Position numbers and translations under genes: made by a program
Part shown: piece by piece, positions 33,442-42,100 of the stretch
Layout: the number at the start of each line of letters is the position of its first letter
How positions within the stretch are numbered: the stretch's first letter is position 1
The notes under the pieces: generated by a model
The model's database searches: none
What the model was told of the DNA's origin: nothing
The model's input: the letters and a program-made list of their open reading frames with translations, nothing else
NCBI GenBank assembly: GCA_016197205.1
Contig: JACPWG010000144.1
Coordinates: 86,532 to 150,531 of the forward strand
Direction: 5' to 3'
Source: Planctomycetota bacterium
GTDB lineage: Bacteria; Planctomycetota; MHYJ01; WSZJ01; JACPWG01
DNA length: 64,000 nt

Positions 33442-33944
33442 CGCACACCTCCTGCCGCGCCGCGCCGCGCCTCGGCCGCGCGCGCCACCGCCTCGAAGAT
33501 CTTCACGTAGCCGGTGCAGCGACAGAGATTCCCGGCGAGTGCTTCGCGGACCTCCGTCTCGGCCGGGTTCGGCCGCGCGCGCAGGAGCGCGGTCGTGGCC
33601 AGGATCATCCCCGGCGTGCAGATCCCGCACTGGGACCCGTTGCACGCGACGAACGCTTCGCGGATCGGCACGACGTCCGGCTGGTCGGCCACGCCCTCGA
33701 TCGTCTCGACGCGCGCGCCCTCCGCCTGCATGATCGGCACCAGACAAGACGTCACGAGCCGACCATTCAGGAAGACTGAGCACGCCCCGCACTCCCCCTC
33801 GCCGCATCCCTCCTTGGTGCCGGTGAGGCGCAGGTCTTCCCGAAGCACGTCCAGCAGCCGCGCCATCGGCAGCGCGCGGACCGTGACCGGCGCGCCGTTC
33901 AGCGTGAAGCTCACCTCGATTTTCGCAGCGCGCGCTACAGGCAT
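33438..33944 (-). CDS. Molybdenum hydroxylase 2Fe-2S subunit
   Basis: 168 aa with both clusters complete: GCGEGECGACSVFLNGRLVTSC for cluster I (~47-67) and CGICTPGMI (~107) plus NLCRCTGYVKIFEAV (~140) for cluster II. Normal length, no basic N-terminal extension, in contrast to the paralogue at 7032-7637. The start overlaps the large-subunit stop by 10 bp and the stop overlaps the FAD-subunit start, so all three subunits are co-translated. Confidence 0.95.
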   Translation of the reverse strand: MPVARAAKIEVSFTLNGAPVTVRALPMARLLDVLREDLRLTGTKEGCGEGECGACSVFLNGRLVTSCLVPIMQAEGARVETIEGVADQPDVVPIREAFVACNGSQCGICTPGMILATTALLRARPNPAETEVREALAGNLCRCTGYVKIFEAVARAAEARRGAAGGVR

Positions 33945-36166
33945 CCCGCGGCCTCCATCACCACCTCGGGCAGCGCGGGGATCTTGCGCACCGACACGCC
34001 CAGCGCGTCTTCGATCGCGTTCAGGATCGCGGGCGCCGGCCCGTCCATCGGCAGCTCCCCTACGCCCTTCGCGCCCGCGGGTCCGTACTCGTACGGGACC
34101 TCCTGGAAGAACACGCGGATCGGCGGCAGGTCGACCGACGTCGGCATGACGTAGTTCGTCATCTTTCCGTTTACCATCCGGCCGTTCGCGAGAATGACGT
34201 TTTCGTAGAGCGCGAACCCGATCGCCTGCGCCACGCCGCCCTCCACTTGTCCGGCGGCGAACACGGGGTGGAGCACGCGACCGATGTCCTGCACGGCGAC
34301 GAAGTCATCGACGCGCGTCTCATACGTCACCGTGTCCACGCTGACGGCGGCGACGTAGACCGCCCAGCCGAAGGCGCCGTAGGCCGCGCCCGTGTAGGTC
34401 TTGTCGTCCCACTTGACGTGCGGCGGCAGCTCGTATTTCGCCTGCGCTTGCAGCGTCCCGTGCAGGTCCAGGTAGCGGTCGCAGGCCTCCGCCCAGGCGC
34501 GGTCGTCGTAGGTCACGCCCAGGAAGCCGCCCGCGCGCAGTTTGTCGCGAAGCCCGAGCGCCGCGGTCTCCACGAGTTTGCCCACGATCATGGCCGTGCG
34601 CGAAGCGACGGTCGGGCCGCTGTTCGGCACCCGCGAGGTGTCGGGCTGCGCGACCTCCACCCAGTCGTAGGGGATCGCAAGGGCGTCGGCCACGATTTGC
34701 GAAAAGATGGTGTTCGTCCCCTGGCCGATCTCCGTGCTCGCGGCCAGGACCGTTACTCGCCCGCCCCGCCCCGCCTCCGCGCCGACGACCGAGGCGAGGT
34801 AGCTCTCTCCCGAGCCGGTGAAGCCGGACCCGTGAAAAAAAACTGCCAGCCCGAGCCCCTTTTTCACGGCGTCGGCCCCGCTTCGGTTGTGGGCCGCGAA
34901 CTCCTCCTTGCGGCGCCGCCACTCGGACTTTTCGAGGGCGAGGTCGAGGAGCGACGGGAGGTTGATCTTTTCGAGGACCTCCTGCTGGGTCGCGGTGGTC
35001 TCCCCCTGCCGCAGCAGGTTGCGCCGGCGAAGCTCCTCCGGCGAAAGCCCGAGTGCCCGCGCCGCGCGGTCCAGGTGGCGCTCGAGGGCGAAGATCGACT
35101 GCGGCGCGCCGAACCCGCGGAAGGCGCCATGCGGCGGGGCGTTGGTCGCGACCGCCCGCGAGCGGATCCGGACGTGGTCGCAGCGGTAGGGGCCGGCGGC
35201 GTGGATCGTCCCGCGCGAGAGGACGACCGGCGAGAGCGTGACGTACGCGCCGGCATCGACCACGAAGTCGATCTCCATGCCGAGGAGTCGGCCGTCGCGG
35301 CTGAGCGCGGTCTTGTGCCGCGTGCGCGAGGGGTGGCGCTTGGTGGTGGCGACCATGTCCTCGGCTCGGTCGTAGATGATCTTCACGGGCCGCCCGCCCG
35401 CCTTCCAGGAGAGGAGCGCGGCGTGTCCGCCGATCATGGACGGGTACTCTTCTTTTCCGCCGAACCCGCCGCCGGTGGTCATCTGCACCACGCGCACGCG
35501 GTCGGGCGGGAGCCCGAAGAGCGGCATCAGGGCCTTGTGCACGTAGTAGGGGCACTGGAGCGAGCCCCACACCGTCACGCCGTCGGCGGGGCTCGCCTGC
35601 GCGATCATCCCCTGCGGCTCGATGTAGAGCTGTTCCTGCGCGCCCGTTTCGTACTCCCCTTCGAAGACGAGGTCGGCCCGCGCCCACACGTCGTCGACCT
35701 TCCCCTTTTCCACGAGGAAGGATTTCATGACGTTGTCCTCGCCCCACACGACGGCCTTCCGCGCGAGCGAGTCTTCGATGCTGAAAACCGGGGGGAGCGG
35801 GTCGATGTCGAACGCGACGTGGCGGCGCGCCTCCTCGAGGAGGAAGCGGTCGGTGTGCGCGAGGAGGACGATCGCCTCTTCCGGGTGGTTCACGAACTGG
35901 TCGGCGAGGAAGGGCTGGTCTTCGGTGAGGAGCGTGACGACGTTCTTCCCCGGGATGTCGCGGGCCGTGACGATCGTGAACTCGTTCCAGGGGATGTCGC
36001 CCTCGTAGCGGATGCCGCGAATGCGCCCGCGCGGGACGCGGCTGCGGACCGTCACGCCGTGGAGCATGCCGGGCAGCGTCATGTCGTCCACGTAGCAGGC
36101 GGCGCCGCGGGTCTTTTCCTGACCTTCCTTGCGGCCGACGGAGGCGCCGATGAGCGGAGCGGGCAA
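33935..36166 (-). CDS. Molybdenum hydroxylase molybdopterin-binding large subunit
   Basis: 743 aa. Cofactor motifs all present: TTGGGFGGKEEYPSM (~235), GAFRGFGAPQSIFALERHLD (~350), STEIGQGTNTIFSQIVADAL (~480) and GAKGVGELPMDGPAPAILNAI (~705) with the catalytic Glu. Oxidises a hydroxylatable heterocycle or aldehyde; purine versus other substrates cannot be decided. The start is a TTG at 36166, chosen because TGGAGG lies 8 bases upstream and the family N-terminus (IGASVGRKEGQEKTRGAACYVDDM) follows immediately. The open frame to 36454 has no homology. First gene of the operon. Confidence 0.9.
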   Translation of the reverse strand: MPAPLIGASVGRKEGQEKTRGAACYVDDMTLPGMLHGVTVRSRVPRGRIRGIRYEGDIPWNEFTIVTARDIPGKNVVTLLTEDQPFLADQFVNHPEEAIVLLAHTDRFLLEEARRHVAFDIDPLPPVFSIEDSLARKAVVWGEDNVMKSFLVEKGKVDDVWARADLVFEGEYETGAQEQLYIEPQGMIAQASPADGVTVWGSLQCPYYVHKALMPLFGLPPDRVRVVQMTTGGGFGGKEEYPSMIGGHAALLSWKAGGRPVKIIYDRAEDMVATTKRHPSRTRHKTALSRDGRLLGMEIDFVVDAGAYVTLSPVVLSRGTIHAAGPYRCDHVRIRSRAVATNAPPHGAFRGFGAPQSIFALERHLDRAARALGLSPEELRRRNLLRQGETTATQQEVLEKINLPSLLDLALEKSEWRRRKEEFAAHNRSGADAVKKGLGLAVFFHGSGFTGSGESYLASVVGAEAGRGGRVTVLAASTEIGQGTNTIFSQIVADALAIPYDWVEVAQPDTSRVPNSGPTVASRTAMIVGKLVETAALGLRDKLRAGGFLGVTYDDRAWAEACDRYLDLHGTLQAQAKYELPPHVKWDDKTYTGAAYGAFGWAVYVAAVSVDTVTYETRVDDFVAVQDIGRVLHPVFAAGQVEGGVAQAIGFALYENVILANGRMVNGKMTNYVMPTSVDLPPIRVFFQEVPYEYGPAGAKGVGELPMDGPAPAILNAIEDALGVSVRKIPALPEVVMEAAGCL

Positions 36167-36308
36167 GGCGAGAGCCTCCAGCCGGAGAGCGAGGACGGTA
36201 CGCGAGCGAGGGCGACGATGGGAGCGAGGCGCGCGGCCGGACGATCGGGCGGCCAGTCGGGCGCGCGGCCGGACGATCAAGTAGTCGGATTGTATCCGGG
36301 AAGCGACG

Positions 36309-36346
36309 ATTTCAAATAGCAAAATTCGAATTTCAAATGGCAAAGC
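36309..36346. repeat. AT-rich direct word repeat upstream of molybdenum hydroxylase operon
   Basis: Two copies of TTTCAAATRGCAAA separated by ATTCGA, in the 282-bp gap between divergent genes. Similar in style to the other AT-rich word repeats but direct, not inverted. Could lie in the operon leader or promoter zone. Confidence 0.55.
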
Positions 36347-36448
36347 TGGCCACGATCGCCAGCAGGGACCAAGACGGGACTTTCTCGCGCAGCCGAAACA
36401 GGGCGAGCCGAGAGAAAGGGTTAGCGCTGTCGTGTGGGGGTAGCTAGA

Positions 36449-37606
36449 ATGCACCGTGCTCGATCCCGAACCCTCCCTCTTTCCTTCCGCTTGCCTGATG
36501 AGGAATCGACCTCGGTCGCCGGGGAGGAATTGGCGATGCTCGGGAAGTCAATTGCCGCGGGGGCGGGGGGCGATTCCGAAGACCCGGCAACCGGCCCATG
36601 CGACCCGGTGCTTGGGGCGCTGAGGCTGGCGTTGTCGGCGGGGATGAATCTGCCGGACGCGCTGTCTCGCGTCTCGACCCTGCCGGAAGTTCGCCACGCC
36701 GCCGCCGATCTGGAGCGATGCGCAAGGGCGCTTCGATCGGGGATTCGGGGTTACGCGGTCGCTCGAATCGTGGGTTCCGCCTTGCCTCCGGCGACAGTCT
36801 GGGTGCTGGTCGCGAGCGATGCCCCCTCGACCGGGGACCTCGGCCGAGTTGCCGAGCTTCTGTGCGAGTACGAGGCTCTCGAACGATTGGAGCGGTGCGC
36901 TTGGCGAAGGGTGGGAATCGTGCTGGCGCTGGCCGCGACCATGGGGTTCGGCTTCTGCCTGCTGTCCTGCTGGTTGCTCCCACAATTCGAAGAGACACTC
37001 TTACTCTTGGGGCGCAGTTTACCCCCGCTGACGGACTCGATGCTCAAAGTGGGACGGCATCGGCACGCCCTCACCCTGGCGATGGCGACCGTGGGACTGC
37101 TGACGCTTGGCGCCATTTTCCTCGCGGCTAGCCGCCAGAATTTCGTTCGGGTTCTCCGGCAGCTTGCTCTCCGGGTACCGCTGCTTCGCGGTCCTGCCTC
37201 CGCTGCGCTGTCGGCCCGCGTCGCCTATCTGCTCGCCGCGGCGCTCCAACGTGGGACCGCGCCCGCGGAGGCCCTGGAGCAGGTGGGACGGCTGCTTGGC
37301 CTCGCGACGGCCGGAAGCCATTCCCTACGATCGGCGTGGGAAAAGAGGGCGCCCCTCGGCCTGCTGCAGACGCTCGGTAGTTGGGCTTGCCTGCCTGGCC
37401 GCGAGCTTTGGATGCTGGAACGCGGAGGCACAGCCGCGACTGCCGCGGAGTCGCTCGCCGCAGCCGCCCGTCGCAGTGCGCGGGAATTCCAGCAGTGGGC
37501 GCGAAAATTGGGCGGGCCGCTTCCCGCAGCGGCGATGCTGGCAATCATCAGCGGGCTCGCCGGCACCATGGCTGCCGCGATGGTCCTTGCCCTGGTTGAC
37601 CTCTGA
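36449..37606 (+). CDS. GspF/PilC-like type II secretion F-domain membrane protein
   Basis: 385 aa. Two repeated F domains, as in the inner-membrane platform protein of type II secretion and type IV pilus machines. First unit ~60-205 (LRLALSAGMNLPDALSRVS, then CWLLPQFEETLLLLGRSLPPLTDSM with a membrane segment). Second unit ~225-385 (RVAYLLAAALQRGTAPAEALEQVGRLL, WMLERGGTAATAAESLAAAARR, AMLAIISGLAGTMAAAMVLALVDL). Followed at 115 bp by a pseudopilin-like gene. No ATPase, secretin or other components in the window. Start could also be ATG 36537. Confidence 0.7.
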   Translation: MHRARSRTLPLSFRLPDEESTSVAGEELAMLGKSIAAGAGGDSEDPATGPCDPVLGALRLALSAGMNLPDALSRVSTLPEVRHAAADLERCARALRSGIRGYAVARIVGSALPPATVWVLVASDAPSTGDLGRVAELLCEYEALERLERCAWRRVGIVLALAATMGFGFCLLSCWLLPQFEETLLLLGRSLPPLTDSMLKVGRHRHALTLAMATVGLLTLGAIFLAASRQNFVRVLRQLALRVPLLRGPASAALSARVAYLLAAALQRGTAPAEALEQVGRLLGLATAGSHSLRSAWEKRAPLGLLQTLGSWACLPGRELWMLERGGTAATAAESLAAAARRSAREFQQWARKLGGPLPAAAMLAIISGLAGTMAAAMVLALVDL

Positions 37607-37720
37607 AAGTGAATGTCATGATTCCACCGGCGACCGTGAGTCGCCGGGACGCAAACTGGCGAGCGGGTGCATCGAGAGGGAGAGTTGCTGTCTCCTGGTG
37701 CTCCGACCAAAGGAGACGCT

Positions 37721-38401
37721 GTGCGAAAGGGTCACGCAGCCGGATTCACCTTGCGCCAGATGCTCGTGGTGGTCGCGGCCTTCAGCGTCACGGTCTGCAT
37801 CGGCGTGACGATCCAGGGGAGCCTGCGCGCCACGGTGCAGGAAGCCCACTGCTGGAACAACCAAAGCCAGCTCAGTTTCCTCATCACCCTATACGTATCG
37901 CGGTATGGGAGCGGTCGTCAATACCCCGGAAATGTCTCGGTCGGCGGGAGCGGCGCGCCGGTGCCGTCCGGTCCGAACGGCATCTTCTGGGCTCATCTCT
38001 ATCGAGTGCCGAACCATTTCGAAGCGGTGTCCCAGCGACCGGGGAACGACGGCCTCTATGCGTGTACTCCGGTCGACAGCCACGCGTTCTCAACCACCAC
38101 CCTCGACTACTCGGCCCCGAATTTTTCCGCGACCTGGACGACATCCGGAACCAATGGCTCCGGCGCGCCGGTCTTCCCCGGTGGCTGCCTGAGCGAGGCC
38201 GTACGTGGAGATGCCTTCATCTTCGGCGACCTCCCGGATGCTCCGGGCGGGACGCCGACCCACAAATGGGCGTCCCGCCTCGCGATCCATACTGAGTGCT
38301 GGCGTGGGATGTACTTCGACGGCCATCGAGGTACCCCTGAGCCCGGCTCCCCGCGAGCCCAGCAGTACGTCTCCCAGACGACAGGCGTGAGAACGCGCTG
38401 A
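37721..38401 (+). CDS. Pseudopilin-like protein (type IV prepilin leader)
   Basis: 226 aa from GTG 37721, which has AAAGGAG 5 bases upstream. Leader RKGHAAGFTLRQMLVVVAAF has the prepilin-peptidase pattern G|FTL but Arg-Gln instead of the usual Glu at +5. The hydrophobic helix runs ~12-30. The C-terminal globular domain resembles planctomycete pilin-like proteins with an aromatic/Gly-rich body and HRGTPEPG near the end. Paired with the GspF-like gene upstream; together they could be remnants or a minimal module of a pilus/secretion system. Confidence 0.65.
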   Translation: MRKGHAAGFTLRQMLVVVAAFSVTVCIGVTIQGSLRATVQEAHCWNNQSQLSFLITLYVSRYGSGRQYPGNVSVGGSGAPVPSGPNGIFWAHLYRVPNHFEAVSQRPGNDGLYACTPVDSHAFSTTTLDYSAPNFSATWTTSGTNGSGAPVFPGGCLSEAVRGDAFIFGDLPDAPGGTPTHKWASRLAIHTECWRGMYFDGHRGTPEPGSPRAQQYVSQTTGVRTR

Positions 38402-38486
38402 CGACCGCAGCTTCCACCCTCGCCCCCCGCTCACATTGAAGCGACCGGTCCGCCGGAGCACCGCGCCCGTCACCCTCGGGAGTCGC

Positions 38487-38684
38487 TTACCCAGTCACCG
38501 CGTATTCGACAGACTTTGGATTCTCGACCCGCTTCGAGGCGTCCAGAACCTCAAGCCCGACCATGTTGCCGGCTTTGTCATAGTCCAGAATCACGCCGGG
38601 CTTCTCCTCGTCGCTCTCCTCGATCGGCGCGGTCGAGAGGACGATGCGAAGCACATCCGTCTCGCAGTCATAGGTCACCTTCAC
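38487..38684 (-). CDS. DUF2283 small protein
   Basis: 65 aa, full DUF2283 length. MKVTYDCETDVLRIVLSTAPIEES, the family strand pattern; GVILDYDKAGNMVGLEVLDASKRV follows. GTG start at 38684 overlaps the DUF4258 stop (GTGA). DUF2283 genes are often found next to DUF4258 genes in what looks like a toxin-antitoxin-like pair; function unproven, and which member is toxic is inference. Confidence 0.9.
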   Translation of the reverse strand: MKVTYDCETDVLRIVLSTAPIEESDEEKPGVILDYDKAGNMVGLEVLDASKRVENPKSVEYAVTG

Positions 38685-38944
38685 GGCTCCGTCCTCCAGT
38701 ACTTTTCAATCTTGCTCGTTCTGTAAACGGTCACCACCAGCGCGGGCTTCAGGCGAGTATCCACGATTACACGCAGCAGGAACACCTTGGACCCGCCAAA
38801 CTGGACGCGCGACTGGTAGGCCGCTCTCCCTTCCAGGGCGGGAACGACTTGTTCGGGCGCATGCATGACTGCTTCCAGTCGGGCCAGGGTGATCCCCCGA
38901 GTTTGGAGTTCCTCTTGGGCATGCCGGCTGAGACGAAACTCCAT
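38681..38944 (-). CDS. DUF4258 small protein (RelE-like fold)
   Basis: 87 aa. RLSRHAQEELQTRGITLARLEAVMHAPEQVV is the DUF4258 signature; a short beta sheet (FLLRVIVDTRLKPALVVTVYRTSKI) follows, as in ParE/RelE-fold toxins. Overlaps DUF2283 by GTGA, a coupled pair. GGAGG lies 4 bases before ATG 38944. Confidence 0.88.
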   Translation of the reverse strand: MEFRLSRHAQEELQTRGITLARLEAVMHAPEQVVPALEGRAAYQSRVQFGGSKVFLLRVIVDTRLKPALVVTVYRTSKIEKYWRTEP

Positions 38945-39128
38945 TCATCCTCCCGAGATCAGCAGTTCTCCGCATCTGCACGAGCCGGCCGCTTCTCCCC
39001 GGCCTTTGTGAGTTATTCTACCCACAGGTTGGTCCTTCCCGCAAGGGGCGGCGCCGCGTCTTGTCGCGAGAGTCACAGCGGTCCTGACAGGCGGTGGAGA
39101 AGTCGCTTCGCCGACCCGTTGGCACTTC

Positions 39129-42100
39129 TCAGTCCTTTGGCGAATGTCCCGCCTCGGCCCGCAGCCGCCGCGCCTCGTTCGCGTACGAGTTCGCGCGGGC
39201 GGCGAGCGCGGGGACTTGCAGCGCGATGGCCTCGAAGACCTTGATCGCCTGATCCAAGCGGCCCATCTTCTCGTACAGGACGCCGAGGTTCAGCGCGGCG
39301 AGCGGCTCCCCACGCTGGACGCCGGCCCGCAGGTCGGCCTCCGCGCGCCGAAAGCTCTCCGCGGGGTCGCCGCCGCGCGCGGCCTCCGCCACCGCCAGGC
39401 CGATGTACGCGCCACCCCGGTTCGAGCACGCTTGGCTCAGCTCCGGGTTGCGGCGGAGCGCATCGTCGCAATCCGCAATGGCCTTCCGATACGCCTCTCG
39501 CGGGTCCTCGCCTCGCCCCACCTGGCACTGCGCCAACCCGAGCCACGCGCCCGCGCGGTTCACGTAGGCCATCGCAAGCTCCGGATTCGCCCGCAGGCCC
39601 TGGTCGCCGGCCGCGATGGCCCGACGGTAGCTCTCCCGAGCGTCGAGCCCGTGCGCGCCCTCCGCCTGCCCCAGGAGCATCCACGCGTACGCTTGGTTGC
39701 ATAGGATCTCCGGGTTTCCCGGCCGCCGCCGCAGGGCCTCCTCAAAGTCCGCAAGGCACAGCTTGAGGCCCTCGCGCGAGTCGCCTCCGCCGGCCGCTTC
39801 GACCCCCGCCAGGGTGAGCCGGGTCAGACCCCGATTGCTCAAGGCCGACGCCTCTTCCGGATTGAGCCGAAGCGCCTTCTCCAGATCCAGAATCGCCTCG
39901 CGGAGCGTGGCGCGGGCATCCTTCCCGGTCCCCAGCTCCACTTCGGCGATCGACCGGCGCGCCTCCGCCCGGTTGATCAGCGCGTTCGCCTCCGCCGGGT
40001 TCAGGCGAATCGCCTCATCAAAGTCGGTCACGGCCTTCGCGTAGCGCGGGCTGGGATCGAGCCCGCGAACAACCTCCGCCCGACCGATCGCGAGCTGCGC
40101 CAGTCCCCGGTCCTGCCAAACCGGAGCGTCCCGGGGATTTCGCCGGATCGCTTCGTCGAAGTCCGCGATCGCCTTCTTGTAGTTCGCACGCGGGTCGAGC
40201 CCGCGCCGCGCCTCGTCGTCGCCGAGGTCGAGCGCCGTCAGGCCCCGGTTCGACAAGGCCAGGACGTGCCCGGCGTCCCTGGCCAGCGCCTCTCCATAGT
40301 CCGCGATCGCCCGGCCGAAACTCTCCTTCGCGTCCAAGCCGCGCGCGGCCTCCGCCCGGGCGCGAAGGCCCCACGCCTGGCCGCGTCCGTTCCACGCGCC
40401 GACGCACCCCTTGTCGCGGCGCAGGGCCTCGTCCAAATCGACGAGCGCGCGGGCGCACGTCTCCCGAGGATCGATGCCGCGATCCGCCTCGGCCTGGCCG
40501 ATCCCGCACCGTACGGTGCCGCGATTCACGTAGGCCTCGACCTGCCCGGGGTCGCGCTTGAGCGCCTCCCCGAAATCGGCGATGGCCCGCTCGTAGGTCG
40601 GCCGCGGATCCACACCGCGCGCGCCCTCCGCCTCCCCCAGGCCCTTCAGCGCGGTCCCCCGATTGTTGAAGGCCTCTTTGCGCTCCCCGTTTCGTCGAAG
40701 CGCCTCGTCGAAATCGGCGATGGCGGAGGCGTAGTGCGCCCGGGGGTCGAGCCCGGCGGCGGCGTCCGCCTCGGCCAGGGCCGTGTACACGCTGCCGCGG
40801 CCGATGAGGCTCCGATCGGCTTGCGCGTGTCGCTTCAGCGCCTCCCCGAAGTCGGCGAGCGCCTTGTCGAGACTCGGTCGCGGATCCACTCCGCGCGCAG
40901 CCTCGGCCTGGCCCTTGCGCCACTCCGCCGATCCTCGGCTCGAATACGCGAAGGCCTGCGCCGCCTCGTCCCCCCGAAGCGCCTGGTCCGCGTCCGCGAT
41001 GGCGGCGTCCAGCGCCCCCCGCGGATCGACTCCCCGCCGCGCCTGCGCCTCCGCCAGGCTCACCCGGGTCAGTGCGCGCGCGGCAGCCGCGAGCGCGTCC
41101 CCGGCATCGACGCGAAGCGCCGCGGACAGGCTCTCGAGCGCACCCTGCAGGTCGTCGTTCGGATCCGCGCCGCGGGCCTCCTCCGCTTGCGCGAGCTGGA
41201 CACGCAGGCAGCCTTCCTGGTATTCGAAATGCGGAAGCTCCGGGCGAAGACGCCGCGCTTCACGCAAGTCGGCAAGCGCTAGCCGGCCGGTCTCGCGCGC
41301 ATCCACGCCGCGCTCCAGCTCCGCGCCGGCCAGCCGCCACCGAACGAGCGCCCGGTGGGCAAACGCTTCGGCGTGTCCCGGGTCCAGTCGGAGCAGTTCG
41401 TCGTAGTTCGCGATCGCCTCCCGGTACGGCTCGCTCGCATCCTCTCCCCGGTCCCCCCGCGCCTGGCCGAGTGCCCAGGCGGCCAGACCGCGCCAGTTGT
41501 AGGCATCGGTGGACTCCGGTGCGCGTTGGATCGCCTCCCCGAATTCCCGGACCGCGTCCGCAAGGAGGGGCCGCGCATCCTCACCCGCCTCCGCAAGGGC
41601 CAGCCCCTTTCCGTACAGGGCGCGGGCCCGGCACTCGCGCGCCGAGACATCCTCCGGCCAGACGGCGAGCACCTGGGCGGCCTCCGCCGCTGCTTCGTCG
41701 AAACGCTTGAGGTAGGAGAGCGTCCACGCCCGCCCACGCCGCGCCCTCGGGTGGTCGAGACCCGCGAGCCGGTCGAGCGCCTCCCGCCAACCCGCCTCGG
41801 TCCCGCGTCCGACGGCGGCCATCGCGCGGCCGAGCCGTAGCGCGTCCAGCCCGAGCGACCGGTCCTCGGGGCCGAGCCGGTCCATCTCCTCCAGGTCGCG
41901 GAGCCCCCGTTCCCGCCACTCGGCCTCGCTCGGCGAATCGGCGGCACGCTCCACGAAGCGGATCCGCGTGCCCGTGAGCTGGACGCTCGGGGACAGGCGC
42001 GCCTCCGCGTACCGCTCGAGCCAGTACGACCCGCGCAGGCACCGGACCACGGCGAGGTTCGGGGAGAGCGAGCAACCCCGGTCGTAGTCCGCTTCCGCGA

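Noticed and set aside
34247..36319. 690-codon plus-strand frame opposite the large hydroxylase subunit
   Set aside because: Antisense to a full set of cofactor motifs; no recognisable domain.
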